The position numbers and the translations under genes were made by a program. Below, piece by piece: positions 1 to 10,496 of a stretch of 64,000 bases of DNA (positions are counted from its first letter, which is position 1; every line of letters begins with the position of its first letter). The notes beneath the pieces are model-generated. The model had not been told where the DNA came from, ran no database searches, and saw nothing but the letters and a program-made list of their open reading frames with translations. The DNA is taken from the NCBI GenBank assembly GCA_014529385.2, contig CM043955.1:148133640-148197639 (forward strand), written 5' to 3'. Source of the DNA: Adiantum capillus-veneris (Eukaryota > Streptophyta > Polypodiopsida > Polypodiales > Pteridaceae).

Positions 1-26
1 AAAATGAAAATGTTGTACTAGTTCAA

Positions 27-1403
27 GTGGTTACGAGACCACAAGCTCAAAAGAAAGCTGATGAGAATCCAGAGACAAAGAACACTGAAAGTGACACGAG
101 TCCAAAGACAGATGACGGACCAAAGACAGACGCACCTAGTCAGAAAACCAAGAGCAAACGAAATAGTTGGAAAGCTAGAAAGACTAGGATGAAAGCACGC
201 AGGGAACGAGAGAAAAAATCCCTAGCTGAGAAGCTTACGGAAGCTGAGGATATGATAAAACAACATGAGGAAAAGGAGGCACCTTCTCTTACACAGATGG
301 TTAAACCTCTAGAAGAACCATCCACAGATGAGAAACCAAGAAGTGCTATTTCAGGAGGATCTGTGTTGGCAGAGAAGGTTAATGAGATATTAGATACCCT
401 CTTGAAAGCCTATGATGAAAGGCTCAAAAACAACCAAACCCAAGAACACAGGTGGATGACATATCCCTATGCGGAACTAGAAAAGCAAAGGTGTGAAATG
501 TGCTAGAAAATGATTCAAACAGCCCAAGCTTTACTAGAACCACCAGTTGCAAAACCTAAGGACGTGATCCGTGTCATGCCTACACAAGTAATCCCACCAA
601 ACCAGGAACTAAAAGAGCCAGATTCTAGTCATGAGCACAGACCAAACCTCAAAGACCCAGCATTAGAACCAAGGATAGTACTGAATACCACGGATAACTC
701 TTCCGAGGGATTTCACCAAGCTATACCTGAGGATTGTAAAGAGATAGATGGTCTTGACGAATTGTGGAAACAAGTCAGAGAGGCCAATGAAGGCGATGAC
801 CTTAGAAGACGAGTAGACAAGACTGGTGATAAACGAGGAGTGTTTCTACCACCAATAGAGGAATTTGAGACTGGATCTCAAATGAAGCTAGACGTGTGAT
901 TGTATTGGGGCGACAAAGGATCTGTACAATCTATGGATAGTCAACCCCATTCGCTAAGAACACTACCGTCCTACATGGGAGATTACGAGACCAAGTCAGA
1001 TGTGGTTGCAGTCCCATCACAGAGACTGTCTCCCAACAAGACCATCGATTCAAAGGGGCTAGTAGATATTCTATCTACCCCAGTCACCTGTACAATAATG
1101 TTAGCCGAGTTTCTCAGAATAAGACCAAACATGTGGGCTAATGTGGGTAAATTTCTAAAGAAATTTGGTGTAAAAACCCCAATGACTCAAATCGAGGAAG
1201 GCATCAAAGAGCTTGAAATGCCTCAACTAAATAGTAATCCACTTCCATTAAACAAGGTAGGCGAGTATTACGAGGGAGAAGATGGAAACACCACCCTTAC
1301 TATGGAATTCAATGGTGTAAAAACATGGCAATCCTTGACAGTGGAGTTGGTGTGGCCATTGCAACCAAAGAGGTTTGGAAAAAATGGGGAAAACCTGTCT
1401 TGA
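27..1403 (+). pseudogene. gag: Gag C-terminal / spacer region of element E, broken
   Basis: One reading frame runs through this stretch, interrupted by TAG at 504-506 and TGA at 897-899. The first part is very basic and helical (K/R/E-rich, about residues 35-75), like the KRKKTRRKK region that follows the zinc knuckles in A1. The end (1180-1300) reads QLNSNPLPLNKVGEYYEGEDGN, aligning with the VPINELGQYFEGNESN stretch that precedes the protease in A1. The frame is lost just before the protease active site, so an indel lies near 1305-1325. Homology to A1 identifies it as Gag-to-protease spacer. Capsid and knuckles would lie left of the window. Confidence 0.65.
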
Positions 1404-1864
1404 TCTCCACATGAATGACACTGCAGCTTGCAGACGGACACAAAGAAAAGCCCCTAGGACTGCTAGAAAAAGTACTTGTTACTTCTTGTGGCATTGAATA
1501 TGAACACACTTTTGCAGTTGTTGACTTTGGCAAGAAGAACAACTATGACATCATTCTGGGAAGACCATTCATGCGACAATTGAAAATAGTCCAAGATTGG
1601 GGTTATGACCATATATACCTGAGACATATGGAAACTATAACAAAGATAAACTTGAGGGACCATAGCTATAGGGATGTGACGAGAACACCGGTAGAGGAGT
1701 TTGATTCCGCCATAGTAGCAGGATCAGAACTTCCAGCTTGGTTAGGTAAGCCTAAAGTCCTAGAGCGAGTTATAGAGGATAGGGACTATATCCCAGAACC
1801 ATTTCCTGAAGAAGAGTTAGAGCCTTTTGGATGGGAACACATCTTGGCTACTCTGGACGTGTGA
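1325..1864 (+). pseudogene. Retropepsin (PR1) of element E
   Basis: From ATG 1325 the frame gives AILDSGVGVAIATKEVW, a retropepsin active-site loop (D-S-G), then a flap-like region and IILGRPFMRQLKIVQDWG, the conserved ILGRPFM strand near the end of Ty3 proteases. It aligns with A1 PR1 (18366-18660). A TGA at 1412-1414 and another at 1862-1864 interrupt the frame, which otherwise continues into the W-x-P-K region. The enzyme would cleave the Gag polyprotein. Reading the first stop as a mutated codon is an inference from alignment with A1. Confidence 0.75.
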
Positions 1865-1867
1865 GCC

Positions 1868-3004
1868 GTGGAGGATGCTCCCACAACAAAGTTTTGTGAT
1901 GAAAATGGCTATGATATCGTTCCTTATTTTGCAGTGAGTGTAATCCAGGAAAACGAAGAGATCCAGACATCAACAAGCTCTCGAACTAAGGAGCAAACAA
2001 AGAAATGTGGAGAATCAAAAGATGAAGAAGACGACGAGTTCTACGACTGTGTAGAACACTTCGAGCTTCAAGAAGATCAACGACCCGGGAATCAATGTCT
2101 TTGCTACACGGATAAAGTGCATCAAAAGTGGATTCCAAAGTCCTCGGTGAAGACACAGCCACCACAAGCATCCTCATACATGGCTCCTAATAAGGATGCA
2201 AAGACTCAGCTAGGAGGAATACGACCAGAGCAACGAGCTAACAATGCTCTATTCAATGGGCTAGAAAAGTCCTCGAAGAAACTACCACCCACGAGCAAAC
2301 AGACAATAACTTTCCACTACCAGCCAAAAAATCAAGGGAAAGTACAAGAAGTCAACCTTGCTGAGGATAGTAGCAATAGTGATGAATCTTACGACATCCC
2401 CTATCATCAACTCAGGCCATCACTATCACCAACCCCTTCAGCAACAACCATGACAGGTCAAAAGAACAGGACAACAAGTCAAAGCCAAAAAGCTCGACAA
2501 ATCTGGATACCAAAAAGCCAGATCGGCCAAAAACAGATATGGATCAAGAAGAGAAAGATCTCTAATGACAAATCACAAGATCCAAAACCAAAACAAAAAC
2601 AAGGAAAGCGTGCACGAACGGGTAAGCATATCACAAAGTCGCAAGCTTTCACAACTCGGGTTTGGGCTCCAACGAAGTTGATTCAAGCACAAAAAAGCCA
2701 GGAATTCATTTGGATTCCAAAACAACCACAGTATCAACTTTCAAAGCCTGAATCCCGTCCCCAACCAAGCGTACAAGGGCCAAAGCAAAGACCACTGTCG
2801 ACTCACACAACAAAAAGGTGGATCCCAAAGAAGTCTCTTCAAACACAAACGAAGCACGAGCAAGTGTGGGTTCCCAAACGAGAGCCAACAACAAAACAAC
2901 CAATAATCGCAAAGAAATGGGTCCCAAAGAAGAACAACAAAATTGCTGTCAGTGCATCGCCGCTTGAATTCTTACGATTCTTCCTACGATTACAGTACAG
3001 TTAG
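1868..3004 (+). CDS. W-x-P-K repeat module of element E
   Basis: A 378-codon open frame continues the protease frame after the TGA at 1862. The first third is acidic (KDEEDDEFYD near residue 55). From 2129 onward it is basic and holds at least seven copies of a short motif W-[IVA]-P-[KT], often preceded by a basic or Gln residue and followed by K/S-x-x: KWIPKSS, IWIPKSQ, VWAPTKL, IWIPKQP, RWIPKKS, VWVPKRE, KWVPKKN. The same motif occurs four times in A1 and A2. Its function is unknown. RT and integrase are absent between protease and module. No zinc finger, chromodomain or membrane segment is visible. Confidence 0.6.
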   Translation: MEDAPTTKFCDENGYDIVPYFAVSVIQENEEIQTSTSSRTKEQTKKCGESKDEEDDEFYDCVEHFELQEDQRPGNQCLCYTDKVHQKWIPKSSVKTQPPQASSYMAPNKDAKTQLGGIRPEQRANNALFNGLEKSSKKLPPTSKQTITFHYQPKNQGKVQEVNLAEDSSNSDESYDIPYHQLRPSLSPTPSATTMTGQKNRTTSQSQKARQIWIPKSQIGQKQIWIKKRKISNDKSQDPKPKQKQGKRARTGKHITKSQAFTTRVWAPTKLIQAQKSQEFIWIPKQPQYQLSKPESRPQPSVQGPKQRPLSTHTTKRWIPKKSLQTQTKHEQVWVPKREPTTKQPIIAKKWVPKKNNKIAVSASPLEFLRFFLRLQYS

Positions 3005-3264
3005 AAGAGAGCAAGTCGCTTCAATCAAGCAACGATACAGGAGCCTCAAAGACCATTACATTGCTTAGAATAGGAAGCCTCACCAGCAAATGCCAATAAG
3101 AAAATTGCTTATACCCACATCTTGCACAACATAAATATTTTCCATGCATTGACTGTGTATGCATAATAGGGCTACATTACAAGGCCTGCATAGGCACAAC
3201 TTTTAATTGCCCAAGCACAACACATACCCTTTGCGATACCCTGTCGTAAAGGATGACTCCAAAT

Positions 3265-3278
3265 AGGAAGGGGGGAGG
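3265..3278 (+). other. Internal polypurine tract of element E
   Basis: AGGAAGGGGGGAGG lies 260 bases after the W-x-P-K frame ends and almost 1.9 kb before the LTR. A1, A2 and A3 have an almost identical tract at the same relative place (19675, 47398, 34414), so it is a family feature and not the primer for the flanking LTR. Confidence 0.6.
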
Positions 3279-4455
3279 CATTCTGAATGCGGACCTAACA
3301 TTATGACTATTAGAGGGCAATGTTTTGTGAGATGCATTGAATTTTTACGTTTTATTGTGATAATTTTTTGACAAAATTTAGAGTATATGCCCTCATAGTA
3401 GTGTTACAGAGGAGTATGGGGACAAAATCCATATATGAGTCCCTAGGGACATGTGTATAGTGTACATAGCATTTAGATTTCTATTTGAATGATTTTTCTT
3501 TTGTTGAGTCGTTTTAAGATTTTCTTTGTTTATTATTAAGAAAAAATAAAAAAATCCATAATCCACATGAAGAAAAGACTGACAAGAGGCCTGAGCACTA
3601 CAAAGAAATAAAGGTACAGGAAAACGATGAAACTTCACGAAGTATGTCTCAGCAGTCACTACAACAACGGAAGAAATTGTCACAAAGCAGTGTCAACATG
3701 CAACCGACAAGTCATAAAAGTCAGAGTCGAGTAGCTAAGCCACAAAATGAGTGAGGTGTTAGTCCCAAAGCTTCAAGTAATATTCTATGTGGTCTAAGCG
3801 TCTTAGCTATTCTAGGTACTGCTCAATCTGGAAGAGTTGAGCATATTTACGTTGTGTCGCTCATGCTGGTATAGGTGAGCAAAAGAGTCGAAGTCTAAGT
3901 ACTTAAGTCTGGTGAAGTGATGGAGAAGGTCCAAAAGACACTCACGTACTGAGCACAGTGAGATACGAGTGGAGAAACTTCTACATCGAAAACCCTTCTT
4001 GGAAAGGTGGAAGCTATTGAGACATCTTTTGATGTCACATGTGCTACATTTATTCCTCGAAACACCCATCATCTCCTTCTTTCACATTGCATGCTTTTGT
4101 TGACAAATTTCTCATATGCATATAGAGTGTCCCATAATTGGCACTTGCATCAGGCACTCTTTCCGTGTTTCACCCAAGCACTCACCTTTCATGAACATGT
4201 ACTTCACGTTCAACTGCTCGACTCCAATAAGAGCGTATACCAAAGGAATTTTTTCCCACCGGGTTTTTTCCCTTTGTTCATCCACGTTTCAGACCCTAAT
4301 CTAAAGACACCTATCACCACCCTCTTGTACATATTCCTTCTACATCAACAATAAGGAAATGCTACTCAAATCAATTGACAAATGAATTGGAGCACCAATT
4401 TCAGATCATAGCATACTTCTCCTCAATGGCGAGTCGAAGAATGGCCTACAATGAC
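3279..4455 (+). other. 3' non-coding region of element E
   Basis: AT-rich DNA without a convincing gene. It fills the place of the 1.6 kb non-coding tail of A1 (19691-21291). Only short chance frames are present. Confidence 0.5.
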
Positions 4456-4525
4456 AAAGTTGGGTCAACAACACAACTTAACTCAAGAACAAAGAAGTCC
4501 TCAATGACAAAGAGCAGACATAAGG

Positions 4526-5103
4526 TTAATCAGAGGATCTCAAAAGCTTGTCCTTGATAATGCGCATCGAATGCTCGGCACGGTTTTGAACCTCAAATTA
4601 GAATAATTAAGTCCTGGATTTGGCCTAACAGACAGACTTTGCATTGGAGTGCAACTTGGACTAAAGAAGTTAAGGGTTTAGCCATACAATTTCTACAAAA
4701 TCCTTACAAAGTTGTCATTGGCTCACAAGATCAGAAAGCCAATCACTCAATTCTACAGATTGTAGAAGTTGTTTCTGAGAATCACAAATACTCCGAATTG
4801 ACAGATTTGTTGGAGCAAGTGATGGATGGAGCTTTCTCTATCCATGATGATAAGAGTCAAGTTAAACGACATTGGGTTCTTTTTGAATTTAGATCTGGCA
4901 GTAGACCTATAATGACAGAAATAGATGGTGCAGCTCGGAGCGTGGATGTGAAAGACATAAAGTTCGTCATCAATTATGATTTTCCTGAATCTTGTGAAGA
5001 CTATGTACATCGGCTTGGACGAACAAGACAAGCTACTACAAAGGCTATGGTCTATACTTTCTTTCCAACAACAAAACAACAGCAAAGACCACATCACCAT
5101 TGA
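4526..5103 (+). pseudogene. Captured fragment of a DEAD-box RNA helicase (DDX5/RH20-like)
   Basis: The translation follows the helicase core of plant RH20/DDX5-type proteins from motif II to motif VI. Seen in order: LVLDNAHRML (4544-4576), where the DEAD box has become DNAH; FEPQIR; WSATW (motif III SAT kept, 4645-4659); LNP/YKVVIG; SIHDDKSQ; GAARSVDVKDIKFVINYDFP (altered motif V); and HRLGRT (motif VI, final residues altered). One base is missing near 4582, and about 25-30 residues including motif IV are missing after VMDG. There are no introns, so a spliced copy was probably captured. It lies immediately before the element's polypurine tract. It cannot encode a working ATPase. Confidence 0.85.
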
Positions 5104-5135
5104 CAATCAGGTCATGTCGGGGACGCCATGAACGC

Positions 5136-5147
5136 GGAAGGGGGGAA
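5136..5147 (+). other. 3' polypurine tract of element E
   Basis: GGAAGGGGGGAA directly precedes the LTR start TGTTGACC. This is the expected plus-strand primer and fixes the LTR's left edge. Confidence 0.85.
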
Positions 5148-6050
5148 TGTTGACCGTTGGGTCAACAAGACAACATAACTCAATTTTCGTACCAAAGTCT
5201 TATCTTTTGCGAGTTATGAAATGCTGCGGATTATGGCTATAAATGTCATTTGTAATGAGTAGTTATTCTAGTTTCAGAAGCCGGGGTGCAATGGCACTTC
5301 CAGATTGTAAATACAAAGCCATTTGACCCTTTCAACCCCATTTTGGGTTAAACCTAAGGTAACCTTAGTATATAAGGTACCTAGGTCATTTTGTAAAGAA
5401 GACTTTTATCATAATCAAAACTTAGCGCTGCCGTCTACTGTGTGTGAGAGAGAAAGAGAGTGAGCGTGAGCTTCATCCTCTTGCTATGCCCGGCTCGCTC
5501 AACACATTGGAGAACCGTCTTCACCATTGTTGTAGGCTCAAGGAGAGCTACGCGACAACGCCAAGCATTCCACGCGAGACGAAGCGCACACGCCAACGCA
5601 TCTACGAGCTATTTGTGGCCGTAAGTGTATCAAATGATGCTTGTTTTCTGCGTGCTAGTAGTCTATAGAATCGTGGTGACATAAGCTACGCATAGGTACT
5701 CATAAATTTCAGTTTCGGGCACTTTCAAAATTCGGCTCTGTCATCCTACGCGTTTTTCGCAGATGGGTTTAGAGTGAGGGTTTTGAGTGTAGAAGCTTAG
5801 GGACAGGTGTATCCTAGTGAGGGGATGGTGTTCCTTAAGTTTCGTACGAATCTGGCATGATTAGGCGAGTTACCTTTAGTATGTGTGTATGTGGCTAGGT
5901 GGTGTAGTTGAGAGCAGTGAGGTTCTTGATTGTGGTTTAGTTGGCCTTCCTGAGTGTTGTATGTGTAGGATGGTGTTAGCCTGACAAGCTAAAGAGATTT
6001 CCTCCGTGTGACTATCGTGTCATCTGTGTCCTCGATTGACATTATGTTGA
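5148..6050 (+). repeat. LTR of element E (right end uncertain)
   Basis: It begins TGTTGACCGTTGGGTCAACA, an 8-base inverted repeat with a 4-base loop, right after a polypurine tract. A TATA box (TATATAAGG, 5369-5377) is followed by GAGAGAGAAAGAGAG and a GC-richer stretch, matching a U3-R-U5 layout. I found no second copy to set the right boundary and no primer-binding site after it. The end is a guess, placed before the next coding-like stretch at 6059. Confidence 0.6.
5369..5377 (+). promoter_or_regulatory. TATA box in LTR E
   Basis: TATATAAGG sits 221 bases into the LTR and about 70 bases before a GA-rich stretch, the usual U3/R position. Confidence 0.55.
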
Positions 6051-6058
6051 TCTAGGTA

Positions 6059-7711
6059 GTGTTTGCATGCACTTCATGGGTGTGTGAGCGCTCCCGTCCA
6101 ACAATGTTTAATGCAGATTTTTCTATACAGAGGATCATAGATTGCTCATTTGAGTACCTACAAACCCATTTGCAACAGTATGAGGCAGTCATTTGTGACA
6201 ATTCCATGACAATTAATGGCATGAGATATGTGCACCCATCTGACCTTGACCCTGACAAGAGTGCGGCAAGGAGACTGAATCGCTATCTAGAAAAGTGTCC
6301 CTCCAGTGCACTGCTTGTACAAAACAGGTGTATGAAGCACTTAAAAAAGTGTCGCTTAGTGGAATTCAACCACGAGTTTGTCTGTTACTTGTACTTGTAG
6401 ACGGATGGCAAGCCAAAGACTTCCCAATCATCAACTTTCGGTAGTTGTCCATTGGCGCCGAAGGAAGAGGTAGAGGATGTGGAGATGCAGTTTGACCCAG
6501 AAGAAGAGCGAACAGAGGTATTAAAGGAAACTTTTGATGCGGGCTTAGCTCTTGCTTCCCTTACGAATGCAGCATTAGGGTGCAAGCAAGAAAGCCCAAA
6601 TAAGGAATGAATTTACCTCTGAATTATGCTCCCATCTTTGTATGGTGGGAGACACCCACTACGTTCTGCTCACAAATATCATGCATGAGCTGAATATACG
6701 GGAGGACTACTGCCTAGCTACAATTGAAAATTTTTGTGAGGTAGACATGGGATTTGTGGATGATGATGGAGTGGACCAACATCTTTTTGCTGACACAGTT
6801 GTCCACAACTCACAGTTCACTTCAGGATGGCAATTGATCAAAGATACATTTAATGAAGCGAAGTTCGGCAACAAAACAACTCGTCTTGGAAAACATGGGT
6901 AGGCCATGGCACCCAGTGCTCAAGTATTGAATAGTCAGTCTATCCACTTGTGAGGAAGGTCGATGCTGGAAATGGACGAGAATCAGATGGTAATTTTTAA
7001 AGGCATTCAGATGGTATTGGAGATGGCCCAGGGATGAAATATGATGATCAATCTTTTTGTTGACAGGTGCTAGTGTATGACGATAATTTCCTTAGAAGAG
7101 CGGGAGGCTCACGGCAAGGGCTTATCACTGGAGTACAAGGCAAGGATGCGGCGTTGTCTCACTACATCGGCAAGGGCTTTTCACTGGAGTACAAGGCAAT
7201 GATGCGGGGTTGTCTCACTACATCGGGCATTTCAACCACAAAAAGGTTTGTAGAAACAATTCAAGTACTTGGCAATTGTACTCATCTCACTTACGGCCCA
7301 TGAATGTTTTATAATTGTTATAAATGCTTTAATATTGTTTTGTAGATCATAATATACCACAAGGAATACTCCAAGGACAATGCAAAGTTCCCACTGTTTG
7401 CAATGAAAGTAATTACAAGATTGTGTGGTGGGCACCCCCTCCCACTAAATGCAAAAAGACTAATTCTGATTGAGAAACAGTTTTCTCTACGCGTCTTTGG
7501 CATTGGGTATGGGTGCCAAGCACTTAGAACCGCCTATTTCATGTCCTACACAGCTCAGGCTCTAGCTACAGGGGTTGAAGACCCGAAGAGCTTAGATCCA
7601 TACAACAAGTGGCTATTTATGAGGGAAAGAAGACGCCTGATGCCCGTGGGGATGCTGCCATCAACAGAGGAACGAGCTTGTCTACGGAGCTTGCACATTG
7701 AAGAGGTATAG
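6059..7711 (+). pseudogene. Broken plus-strand gene of unknown family
   Basis: I do not recognise this protein. Several coding-like blocks lie in order: 6059-6610 in one frame (with TAG at 6398-6400), containing FEYLQTHLQQYEAVICDNSM and an acidic tail EEVEDVEMQFDPEEE; 6642-6902 (HYVLLTNIMHELNIREDYCL); 7067-7300; and 7346-7711 (AMKVITRLCGGHPLPLNAKR, then RERRRLMPVGMLPSTEER). A likely 3' splice site (TTTTGTAG) ends at 7345. A 56-base tandem duplication (7115-7170/7171-7226) shifts the frame inside the third block. It converges on the minus-strand gene at 7770-9083. It may be a captured or degraded host gene, or part of an unknown transposon. Confidence 0.4.
7115..7226 (+). repeat. 56-base tandem duplication
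   Basis: Two adjacent copies of a 56-base unit starting CAAGGGCTT and ending CTACATCGG (7115-7170 and 7171-7226) differ at a few positions. 56 is not a multiple of three, so the duplication breaks the reading frame of the gene fragment that holds it. Confidence 0.85.
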
Positions 7712-7769
7712 AGTGAGGAAGAAGGAGGTGCATCAAAGAGGATAAAACCAACGAGCTTAGGTCCATCTT

Positions 7770-9083
7770 CTACCGCTCCTGGCTTGTGACTATCGCCACC
7801 TTGCATGGCGCTTCCCCCGCATTTGAATTTCTCCAAGCCTTTTGTTTCTTCTCTTTGCAGATGTGTTGTAAAGACCGTGTAATTTTTGAACTCTTAAGAA
7901 GTTCCTTTTGCTTTGCTCTATGAATAAGTCGTCTATATATCCATTGGTGTAACTCTAATAGGCTATTGGCCTTATCCTTTCCTCCCCCATGTCTAGTGTG
8001 CTTAAAGTAACCTGTTCTTGCCATATAGTGGGTTTTTCCCATACCTTGTGTGGACCATATTGATAGTGAGCCGTATGTCTTGGCAAAATATGGACCATGG
8101 TTGAACAATATGTGCTACATTGAAATAAAACAAAATGGAGAGTAGAGTATAATTTTAAATTTTGTTTGTATACGTAGCATGCTAACCCACCATGTAATGT
8201 GTGATATGTTGACCACCCCACCCTGTAAGATAAGCCTTCTTCCAATCCAACAAGGCTGCTTGAAATGATGTGAGCTTACTTTGGTCCTAAGAATGCTGCT
8301 CAACGTAGTGGAAAATTTTATCTAGTGATTTCCACACGTTCGCCTTGTGATTTTGGATTGCCCCACCACCAGCATTGTCTTTAACCACTTTATGTAACTG
8401 TTTCCATTTGGTGAACAGGTTTCTCCTCTCTTCTCTATCTGGATCTTTGAGGCTAAACCCAAGAAACCTTCTGGCTTTCATGCCGCCTATCGATGCTTTC
8501 CTAGGTACCTTGTAATGACTTTGAGACATCTTAGGGTCCTCTTTGATTTGACATTGCCTCCATGCAAACCAATGTTTGAGAGCACTCCCTCTAATGCTTT
8601 GATCACTCTTTTTGACTCACTCTCTGGCTTTAATGTCCATGCAAAACATATGTACAAATGAACCACCTTTTCCATTATTCCACAGAGTGCATGAAGTCTA
8701 CAGACGTGAACTCTACTCATAGGAATATCAAGCACTGGCATAAAAGTTTTATCTTGAAGATTTCTGTTGGGAGCTCTATTCCATTGCACACTCTTAAGAG
8801 ATTGTGCATCAGCCATGCAATATAAGCATGGATTTATGTTGTACATACACTTAAGAGTCTTTAAGTCACCTGCCATGTGCCATTCCACTGTGTAGTCACC
8901 AAATCCTTCCACTGAAAGAACGACTCCGTTTCTTTGTTCACTGATGATAGAGTCTTGTATATCATCATGATTACTGGCGGGACACCAATCATTCATTGCT
9001 AAATTGGATAGATAATGCCATTGCGTATGCACACACATTAATGCATTTTTTCCATGTTCATCAAATGGATCCATCATTAGCAT
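7770..9083 (-). pseudogene. Intron-containing ORF of unknown function in a TGTTAGC-family element
   Basis: Not recognised. On the minus strand from ATG 9083, a 198-codon frame reads MMDPFDEHGKNALMCV, then SNHDDIQDSI, FGDYTVEWHMAGDLKTLKC, NPCLYCMADAQ (a C-x2-C pair) and SRVHVCRLHALCGIMEKVVH, a His/Cys cluster that could bind metal. After a frameshift near 8535 it continues SIGGMKARRFLGF and KLTSFQAALLDWKKAYLTGW (TAG at 8287-8289). A 76-base AT-rich putative intron (8115-8190, GT...AG) leads to a last exon with YGSLSIWSTQGMGKTHYMAR and KHTRHGGGK. The N-terminal 40 codons recur at 28284-28415. It lies downstream of LTR B3 and its leader in the same orientation, so it is either the family's own product or a captured host gene. 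Confidence 0.5.
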
Positions 9084-10475
9084 AGCAATACACTAATAAT
9101 CTTCACAATTGAGCACCAATGGAGTGATCTATGACAATTTTCAAAGCCAATTGTGACACTCATATCAACTATTCAGCCAAATTAATCATCATAACTGGTA
9201 AAAATTTCAATTATCCATTCAAACACCTTGGATTGCACATGCCATTAAGTAGGCACACACACCCAAATTTTATGCCAAAATTTTATGCAGCTATTCCATT
9301 AATTTAACATTGTAATGCTCAAATTTCAAACTCAATCAAGCATAAGTGAATGCATGCATGCTTAATTTCTAAAAAATTAGCCCTATTTTTACCCAATCAA
9401 ACAGTGCACACACTCAAAAATTAAGCACAAAAATTCAAATTTGGTTGAATTGGCAATGCATTTAGGCTTATACCTAATGATTGCACACACTCTCATGCAC
9501 ATTTCACAATCAAAAAACATTTGGGTGTCCTAATTGACCATCAATGATTGAAAATCAAGTTGTCTTGAATGGGCACACACACTCAAATTTTGCTTAATTG
9601 TTGGCTTATCCAATGATGGGATTAGCCTAACATACACATCTCTTACATGATTGCATATTCATATATCATCAATTTTATCAATTTCTATGCATGCACACTC
9701 TCAAAATTAGGTGCACACACACTTGAATTTTTTGGCAGTTTTTTTCCTTCTTTGGTGCATTACACACACGATGATTTTATGCACATACATGAATTCTTGA
9801 TGGCATTATCTTGACAAAAAAAAAGTTCATTAGTCAAAATTTGACCATCAATTTCATTCCAAGTGAACCAAATTAGGTGCAAAGTGTAGGTCAATTGATT
9901 TACACACCTAATTTTAGCAAATAATTAGCAACATTGAACCACATTAATCAATGAATTGACATAGCAAGTGAGTGCACTTACATCGTAATCACTCTCCAAG
10001 CTATTCCTTTGCTCCATGCAAAGACGCATCATTGCATACACAATTGTGTGCACCATCAAATCGACCCAAAAATTGACCATTGTAGGACAAAAATCAAACC
10101 CTCAAATCATTAAATCAGGCATAAATTAGCACAATTAACTTGATTAAAGTGATGATTCCACCTCTTATAATGGGATTGATCATACATTACACTTCAAATG
10201 TTAGCGGTTAGGTTAGCAACGTTAGTTAAAATTAGTAAAAATTAACATGAAATTAGTACAATTACCATGGAAATGAAGCGAAATTAGAAATGGTTAGTGA
10301 GAAGTTAGTGAAATTGGGGGTTTGGGGTATTCATAACTCAACAATTAGATTCAATTATTTGCACATGCATTATCAAATTGAACCAAAATTGAGTTACACA
10401 CACTCAAAAACCAATGAAGTTAGTAGTGAAATTTCTCTATTCTAAACGTCCTATACTCGCTAGCTTAGATTATCC
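9084..10475 (-). other. Leader of TGTTAGC-family element B3
   Basis: AT-rich DNA with many short TGTGTG/CACACA motifs and no gene. It matches, inverted, the leader at 27077-28283 and more weakly that of B1 (38245-39370). It lies between the primer-binding site and the ORF at 9083. Confidence 0.7.
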
Positions 10476-10494
10476 ATCCCCGGCAACGGCGCCA
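10476..10494 (-). other. Primer-binding site, tRNA-Asp type (B3)
   Basis: The plus strand reads ATCCCCGGCAACGGCGCCA, identical over 19 bases to the 3' end of plant tRNA-Asp(GUC). It lies two bases inside the LTR end at 10497 and orients the element on the minus strand. Confidence 0.9.
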
Positions 10495-10496
10495 AA

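Larger units (their letters stand above)
1..6050 (+). mobile_element. Element E: 3' part of a pol-less tRNA-Asp-type Ty3 retrotransposon
   Basis: The window opens inside this element. Visible in order are a lysine-rich Gag/spacer region, a retropepsin (active site near 1331), a region rich in W-x-P-K motifs (2129-2935), 2.1 kb of non-coding DNA with a captured helicase fragment, a polypurine tract (5136-5147) and an LTR from 5148. There is no RT, RNase H or integrase between protease and W-x-P-K module, so the copy is non-autonomous. It is clearly related to the A family but diverged, and its LTR (TGTTGACC start) differs. The LTR's right end, a primer-binding site and a target duplication were not found, so the end near 6050 is approximate. 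Confidence 0.75.

Noticed and set aside
5640-6058. Primer-binding site after LTR E
   Set aside because: TGG-starting stretches here do not match tRNA-Asp, initiator Met or another tRNA 3' end that I know.
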